Positions 5,562 to 8,490 of a stretch of DNA of 8,490 nt are shown here, piece after piece. The position numbers were made by a program, and so were the translations under genes. Origin of the DNA: JBOGFC01 sp050742155 (GTDB lineage: Bacteria; Actinomycetota; Acidimicrobiia; Spongiisociales; JALYHC01); contig JBOGFC010000137.1 in assembly GCA_050742155.1 (NCBI GenBank), forward strand, positions 1-8,490, in the 5' to 3' direction. Under the pieces are notes generated by a model. It did no database searches and was not told the origin of the DNA. It saw only the letters and a program-made list of their open reading frames with translations. Position 1 is the stretch's first letter; the number at the start of each line of letters is the position of its first letter.

Positions 5562-6641
5562 CTACCCCTCCAGGAGGGCCAGCGCCCGCACCAAGAAGGT
5601 GGCCATCTCCGCCCGGCTGAGGGTGCGCTCTGGACAGTAGAGGGTGTTGTCGGGCGGGTTGCACCCCCGCACGATGCCGGCGGCGGCCAGGGCGTTGATC
5701 TCCGCCTCGAAGGCGTGGCCCTGGTCGTCGCCGAAGGCATCCGGGCCGGCCGGCAGAGCCAGCCCCCGGGCCACGAACACCGCCATCTCCGCCCGGGTGA
5801 GGTCCCGCTCCGGGCAATAGAGGCCCTCGCCGCACTCCAGGGCGATCCCCAGCGCGGCCAGGGCGTTGATGTCGTCCTGGAAGACGCTGGCGCCGTCGTC
5901 GCCGAAGAAGTCCTCCTCCACGAACGGACTCTCCAGAGTGCGCCGCACGAAGGCGGCGATCTCGCCCCGGGTCACCTCCCGGGAGGGGCAGTAGAGGGTG
6001 TTGAGGGGCGGGTTGCAGCCCTTGGTGATGCCCCGCTCGGCGATCACCACGATGTCGTCGGCGTGCACCGAGTCCCCGATGTCGCTGAAGGGCAGCCCGG
6101 CCCACTCCAGGGGTTGCTCCAAGACGGTGGCAGTCAGCAGGCTCTCGTAGGGGTTGACCACGGTTCCGTCCGGCTGATGCAGCTCGAAGTGCAGGTGGGG
6201 GGAGGTCCACTCGGCATTGCCGCTGTCCCCCACCCAGGCGATCAGCGTCCCGGCCGCCACCCACACCCCGGGGGCGATCCCGTCGGCAAACCCCCATCCC
6301 TGGCCGTCGTCGGTGCCGGGCGTGTCGTTGTTGAGGTGCACGTACCACGACTCCCAGCCGTCGTCGTGCACCAGGGCCAGGTCGCAGCAGTTGCCCCCCT
6401 GTTCATCGTGCATCCACCCCACCGTGCCGTCGGCCACGGCCACCACCGGGGTCATCTTGTCGGCCATGATGTCGATGCCCTGGTGAAGGTGGTCACCGCG
6501 GGGCTCCCCGAAGCTGTCGGTGAAGGAGTTCTCGCCGATCACCGGGAAGTACATGGGGTAGAGCTCGCCCTCCGCCGCCCAGGCAGGCCCGGGCACGGCC
6601 ATTAGGGCCAGCATGATCAACCACAACCAGGCTCGGTCCAT
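5562..6641 (-). CDS. Secreted M23 (LytM-like) metallopeptidase with three SLH repeats
   Basis: I start at ATG 6641-6639, which follows GGGGGAG by 3 bases and gives a clean signal peptide (1-22, cleavage after PAWA); ATG 6653 and ATG 6671 are in-frame alternatives that only add residues. The 359-residue protein carries an M23 domain at about 40-165 with zinc ligands H53 and D57 (HQGID) and H151 (HLHFEL, with catalytic-side H149), plus the second conserved histidine H102 (YVHL). All key residues are present, so it should be an active endopeptidase cutting peptidoglycan cross-bridges or stem peptides. Three SLH-like repeats follow (about 184-236, 243-295 and 302-355), each keeping the cysteine pair; the middle one has lost the NPP motif (LECGEGLYCP). 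The repeats would hold the enzyme at the wall. The small zinc-ribbon membrane gene lies 42 bases downstream. Confidence 0.92.
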   Translation of the reverse strand: MDRAWLWLIMLALMAVPGPAWAAEGELYPMYFPVIGENSFTDSFGEPRGDHLHQGIDIMADKMTPVVAVADGTVGWMHDEQGGNCCDLALVHDDGWESWYVHLNNDTPGTDDGQGWGFADGIAPGVWVAAGTLIAWVGDSGNAEWTSPHLHFELHQPDGTVVNPYESLLTATVLEQPLEWAGLPFSDIGDSVHADDIVVIAERGITKGCNPPLNTLYCPSREVTRGEIAAFVRRTLESPFVEEDFFGDDGASVFQDDINALAALGIALECGEGLYCPERDLTRAEMAVFVARGLALPAGPDAFGDDQGHAFEAEINALAAAGIVRGCNPPDNTLYCPERTLSRAEMATFLVRALALLEG

Positions 6642-6658
6642 GCACTCCCCCATCGGCA

Positions 6659-6720
6659 CCAGCGGCGCCATCCTAAGCGTCGCTACCGCTGGCCCGCCAC
6701 TCGGCGTGGCGGCCGGCCGC
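6659..6720. other. Cluster of inverted repeats between divergent genes
   Basis: The spacer between the M23-SLH gene and the OsmC gene holds CCAGCGG (6659-6665) with its complement CCGCTGG (6686-6692). These are followed by a 7-bp perfect hairpin CCGCCAC-tcggc-GTGGCGG (6694-6712) and a 12-bp palindrome GCGGCCGGCCGC (6709-6720). They lie upstream of the peptidase gene, in its likely leader or promoter. In GC-rich DNA some of this is expected by chance. The rest of 6721-6850 shows no gene. Confidence 0.3.
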
Positions 6721-6830
6721 TGGGCAATCGGGTGGTCGACCCAGACTCAGCCAGGGTCCATGATGGGCCGCAGCGCCTGCCCGGCCTCGGTAAGCGGCTA
6801 TTCCTGAGCGAGCGGCCTCCGAGAGTTGGC

Positions 6831-6856
6831 TAGGCTCGCGGTTCAGAACAAGGAGG
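6831..6856 (+). promoter_or_regulatory. Candidate -10 (TAGGCT) and Shine-Dalgarno (AGGAGG) of the OsmC gene
   Basis: TAGGCT at 6831-6836 fits an actinobacterial -10, without a convincing -35. AGGAGG at 6851-6856 is a perfect anti-16S match and lies six bases before CTG 6863. It fixes the start of the OsmC gene because no ATG, GTG or TTG is in frame at the right distance. Confidence 0.5.
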
Positions 6857-6862
6857 GAGCGC

Positions 6863-7369
6863 CTGGCCAGCATTCGTGAGTCGGTCGAGAACGCCCTCCG
6901 CTATTTGTCCGAACACCCTGATAAGGCCCGTTACACCGACTCCTACGCTCGCGCCACACTTGGTGAGGCACTCCAGGTCCATGTGGAAGGACCGGGTGGC
7001 GAGCAAATCATCACCGATATGCCAAGCGGGGTGGGAGGAAGGGGGAAGGAACCGAGCCCGGGGTGGCTCTTCCGTGCCGCCATCGCTTCGTGTGTGGCAT
7101 CCACCATCGGGATGGAGGCCGCCCGCGAGGGCGTGGCACTCACCTCGTTAGAGGTGGAGGTGGACAGCGAGTCGGACGACCGGGGAATCCTCGGGATGGA
7201 CCCCAGCGTGCCGGCCGGGCCCCTCTCCACGAGAGTCCGCGTCCAGGCAGCCGCCGATGTGGAGCCCCAGCAGCTCGCCGAGATCCTCGATCGGGGAGCA
7301 CAGCGATGTCCGGTGTGCGACGCCACCAAGCGAGCCGTCGATGTCTCTCTCGAGATCGAGACGCTCTGA
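6863..7369 (+). CDS. OsmC-family peroxiredoxin-like protein, probable CTG start
   Basis: The best start is CTG 6863, six bases after AGGAGG, giving 168 residues beginning (M)ASIRESVENALRYLSEHPDKARYTD. This opening matches what I recall of the family's N-terminus, so the later TTG 6905 would cut conserved sequence. The OsmC fold is marked by SPGWLFRAAIASCVAST with the peroxidatic cysteine C77 and by RCPVCDATKRAV with C149 and C152. Known of the family: thiol-dependent reduction of organic hydroperoxides in the cytoplasm, with a cysteine pair, one residue in each region. The motif here is C-P-V-C where many members have only one cysteine, so either C149 or C152 could resolve, or C152 could have a further role. 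ESDDRGILGMD (about 103-113) is another conserved stretch. The gene appears monocistronic and ends in a hairpin overlapping its stop. Confidence 0.88.
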   Translation: MASIRESVENALRYLSEHPDKARYTDSYARATLGEALQVHVEGPGGEQIITDMPSGVGGRGKEPSPGWLFRAAIASCVASTIGMEAAREGVALTSLEVEVDSESDDRGILGMDPSVPAGPLSTRVRVQAAADVEPQQLAEILDRGAQRCPVCDATKRAVDVSLEIETL

Positions 7370-7381
7370 TCTCGAGGAGAG
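7345..7381 (+). terminator. Hairpin terminator overlapping the OsmC stop codon
   Basis: CTCGAGATC (7349-7357) pairs perfectly with GATCTCGAG (7368-7376). The stem continues outward, past a bulged G7377, with CTCT (7345-7348) against AGAG (7378-7381), and inward with GAG-acg-CTC (7358-7366). The TGA (7367-7369) is inside the structure. No T run follows, so it may act as a GC-rich terminator or only as a 3' end stabiliser. Confidence 0.5.
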
Positions 7382-7392
7382 CAGCTCCAAGG

Positions 7393-7551
7393 TCAGGAGC
7401 AGTGAACCTGGGAGAGTTGGAGGATGTTTCCCTCGCTGTCCTTGAACCAGGCCGACTTGTAGCCGGGAGGAATATTGAGCAAACGTTCTCCCGTCTTCAT
7501 CTCCCCGAAGTCGTAGTCCTCGAAGACGACCCCAACCTGACGTAGCTGCCG
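7393..7551 (-). pseudogene. C-terminal remnant of a VOC/glyoxalase-like protein
   Basis: On the minus strand the frame ending at TGA 7395-7393 reads RQLRQVGVVFEDYDFG, then PGYKSAWFKDSEGNILQLSQ. This matches the last quarter of small vicinal-oxygen-chelate proteins, whose C-terminus typically runs (V/E)FEEYD...AWFKDSEGN(I/L)L. About 50 residues remain where such proteins have around 120-140. Upstream, towards 7622, I find no first half in any frame and no start codon with a ribosome site, so the gene is truncated and not expected to fold. It overlaps nothing and fills most of the 7370-7622 spacer. It may mark a deletion between the OsmC gene and the SLH gene. Confidence 0.55.
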
Positions 7552-7622
7552 GGTGCGGTGAGACGCCAAGATCGCCGCTGGCCCCCTGGGCGGCTATCGC
7601 CAATCCGCTCGAGGAGAGGGTG

Positions 7623-8490
7623 CTAGCCAAGCTTGGTCCAGGCGCCACAGCGTTCCGAGAAGAAACCCACATCTGTCTCAGAGATGGTCACTGTCTCTAT
7701 CTCGTAGGAGAAGCTGTTGGCGATGATGTCGTCGAACTCTCCGCTGAAGCCACTGAGACGCTCCCAATAGCAGCCATCGCTGGAATCGCTGTTGCGCCAC
7801 GTTCCGGCACCGACCTCGGTTCCCACCAAGTAGTGCCCTCCCTCGAAAGGCGAAGTCGGTGAATCAGTACGGGGCGACAGATCATCGCTCCACGAAACAC
7901 AGTTACTCGATCCGAACCCGGCGTCGCTCGGATCGATGGTGACGATGTTGATCTCGAAAGAGAAGTTGTTGGCGATGATGGCGTCGAACTCTCCGCTGAA
8001 GCCACTGAGACGCTCCCAATAGCAGCCGTCTGAGGACTCGGAGTTCCTGTAGGTCCCAGCCGGGATCTCCGTACCGACCACCCATGTTCCGTCCTCGAAG
8101 GTGACTCCCTCGGGGGTCGTGGTGGTCGGTGTGATCGGGGTCAGCCCGAGCGCCCGTCCGAGGAACGATGCCATCTGATCGCGCAGAACCAGATCGGTCG
8201 GGCAGTACCGGTCATTGGTAGGGGGATTGCAGCCCTTGGTCACGCCCGCCGTGGCCAGCCGGTCGATGTCGCCTTCGAACACGGAATCGTCGTCGTCCAC
8301 GAACAGGTCCCCACCACCATCGTCCGTGTATCCGAAGGCCCGCACCAAGAACGCCGCCATCTGACCTCTCGTCACGTGATCGTTCGGGCAGAACATCGTG
8401 TTGTCGGGCGGGTTGCAGCCCTTGGTGATGCCCGCCGTAGCCAGCTTGTCGATGTCGCTCTCGAACACGGAATCATCATCATCCGTGAAG
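7623..8490 (-). CDS. SLH-repeat surface protein with two GCYWERLSGF domains, N-terminus beyond window
   Basis: The frame is open to the right edge (FTDDDDSVFESDIDKLA), so the start lies outside; GTG 8468 is inside an SLH repeat and is not a real start. The 288 visible residues hold two SLH-like repeats (about 1-50 and 62-114), each with GCNPP...[FY]CP. A Thr/Pro linker (PITPTTTTPE) follows, then two copies of a 70-residue module at about 130-200 and 217-288. Each module has GTY or GTW followed by RNS, then SDGCYWERLSGFSGEFD, IIAN and a second cysteine (C156/C197 and C240/C281, likely disulfides). I recognise this module from secreted actinobacterial proteins and lipoproteins, but its ligand is unknown to me. 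The two copies share 60 bases with one mismatch. Stop is TAG at 7625-7623. Confidence 0.88.
   Translation of the reverse strand, partial: FTDDDDSVFESDIDKLATAGITKGCNPPDNTMFCPNDHVTRGQMAAFLVRAFGYTDDGGGDLFVDDDDSVFEGDIDRLATAGVTKGCNPPTNDRYCPTDLVLRDQMASFLGRALGLTPITPTTTTPEGVTFEDGTWVVGTEIPAGTYRNSESSDGCYWERLSGFSGEFDAIIANNFSFEINIVTIDPSDAGFGSSNCVSWSDDLSPRTDSPTSPFEGGHYLVGTEVGAGTWRNSDSSDGCYWERLSGFSGEFDDIIANSFSYEIETVTISETDVGFFSERCGAWTKLG
7716..8027. repeat. Direct repeat of 60 bases (one mismatch) inside one gene
   Basis: Bases 7716-7775 and 7968-8027 are the same except at 7729/7981, with the last 45 bases identical. The copies are 252 bases apart, an exact number of codons, and encode the SGFSGEFD-x-IIAN core of the two tandem modules. 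Flanking parts of the modules are more diverged, which points to local gene conversion or strong constraint rather than a very recent whole-domain duplication. Confidence 0.9.

Noticed and set aside
5077..6605. Long open frames on both strands overlapping the M23-SLH gene
   Set aside because: Their translations are low-complexity and lack motifs, while the chosen frame shows a signal peptide, the M23 zinc site and SLH repeats.
7716..8027. CRISPR-like or mobile-element repeat
   Set aside because: Two copies only, in frame within a coding region and encoding the same protein core; it is a domain duplication.
7623..8468. Complete gene starting at GTG 8468
   Set aside because: The codon lies within an SLH repeat (DDDDSVFESDI) and the frame is open to the window edge, so the real start is outside.

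Overview
The window is GC-rich and reads as chromosomal DNA of an actinobacterium, most likely in or near the class Acidimicrobiia. That placement is an inference from GC content, frequent GTG starts and, above all, secreted proteins carrying a cysteine-containing variant of the S-layer homology (SLH) repeat (pattern F-x-D ... DI-x-x-[IL]A-x-AG-[IV]-T-x-GCNPP-x-N-x-x-[YF]CP ... R-x-x-[MI]A-x-F). Seven such repeats occur in four genes: both edges (1-637 and 7623-8490, each cut by the window) and two complete genes (4223-5065 and 5562-6641).

Layout. 1-637 (-): secreted single-SLH protein with a tandem heptad linker and a beta-rich C-terminal part. 868-1276 (+): decayed VapBC-like toxin-antitoxin pair (excisionase-type HTH antitoxin plus PIN toxin), each with an apparent frameshift. 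1277-1534 (+): 3' remnant of a polysaccharide pyruvyl transferase. 1538-2383 (-): MntA-HepT toxin-antitoxin operon in which HepT has a one-base frameshift. 2465-3889 (+): complete GT4-type glycosyltransferase. 3890-4222: intergenic, with a promoter/operator-like region. 4223-5065 (+): second single-SLH protein, paralogous at its N-terminus to the one at 1-637, followed by a 13-bp perfect hairpin terminator. 5178-5519 and 5562-6641 (-): small zinc-ribbon membrane protein downstream of an M23 metallopeptidase fused to three SLH repeats. 6863-7369 (+): OsmC-family peroxidase whose best start is a CTG behind a perfect AGGAGG. 7393-7551 (-): C-terminal remnant of a VOC/glyoxalase-like protein. 7623-8490 (-): SLH protein with two tandem copies of a GCYWERLSGF domain.

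How it fits together. The coherent theme is the cell envelope: SLH-anchored proteins, a wall-cutting peptidase tethered by SLH repeats, a glycosyltransferase and the remains of a polysaccharide pyruvyl transferase. In Bacillus, SLH domains bind pyruvylated wall polysaccharide made by CsaB, so this neighbourhood is suggestive, although the pyruvyl transferase here is only a fragment. The stretch 868-2383 is a degenerating accessory patch with two toxin-antitoxin modules and a deletion junction. All three apparent frameshifts there lie at short G/C homopolymers, so assembly error must be excluded before calling them biological. I found no rRNA, tRNA, CRISPR array or insertion sequence, and nothing that is clearly an entirely new system.
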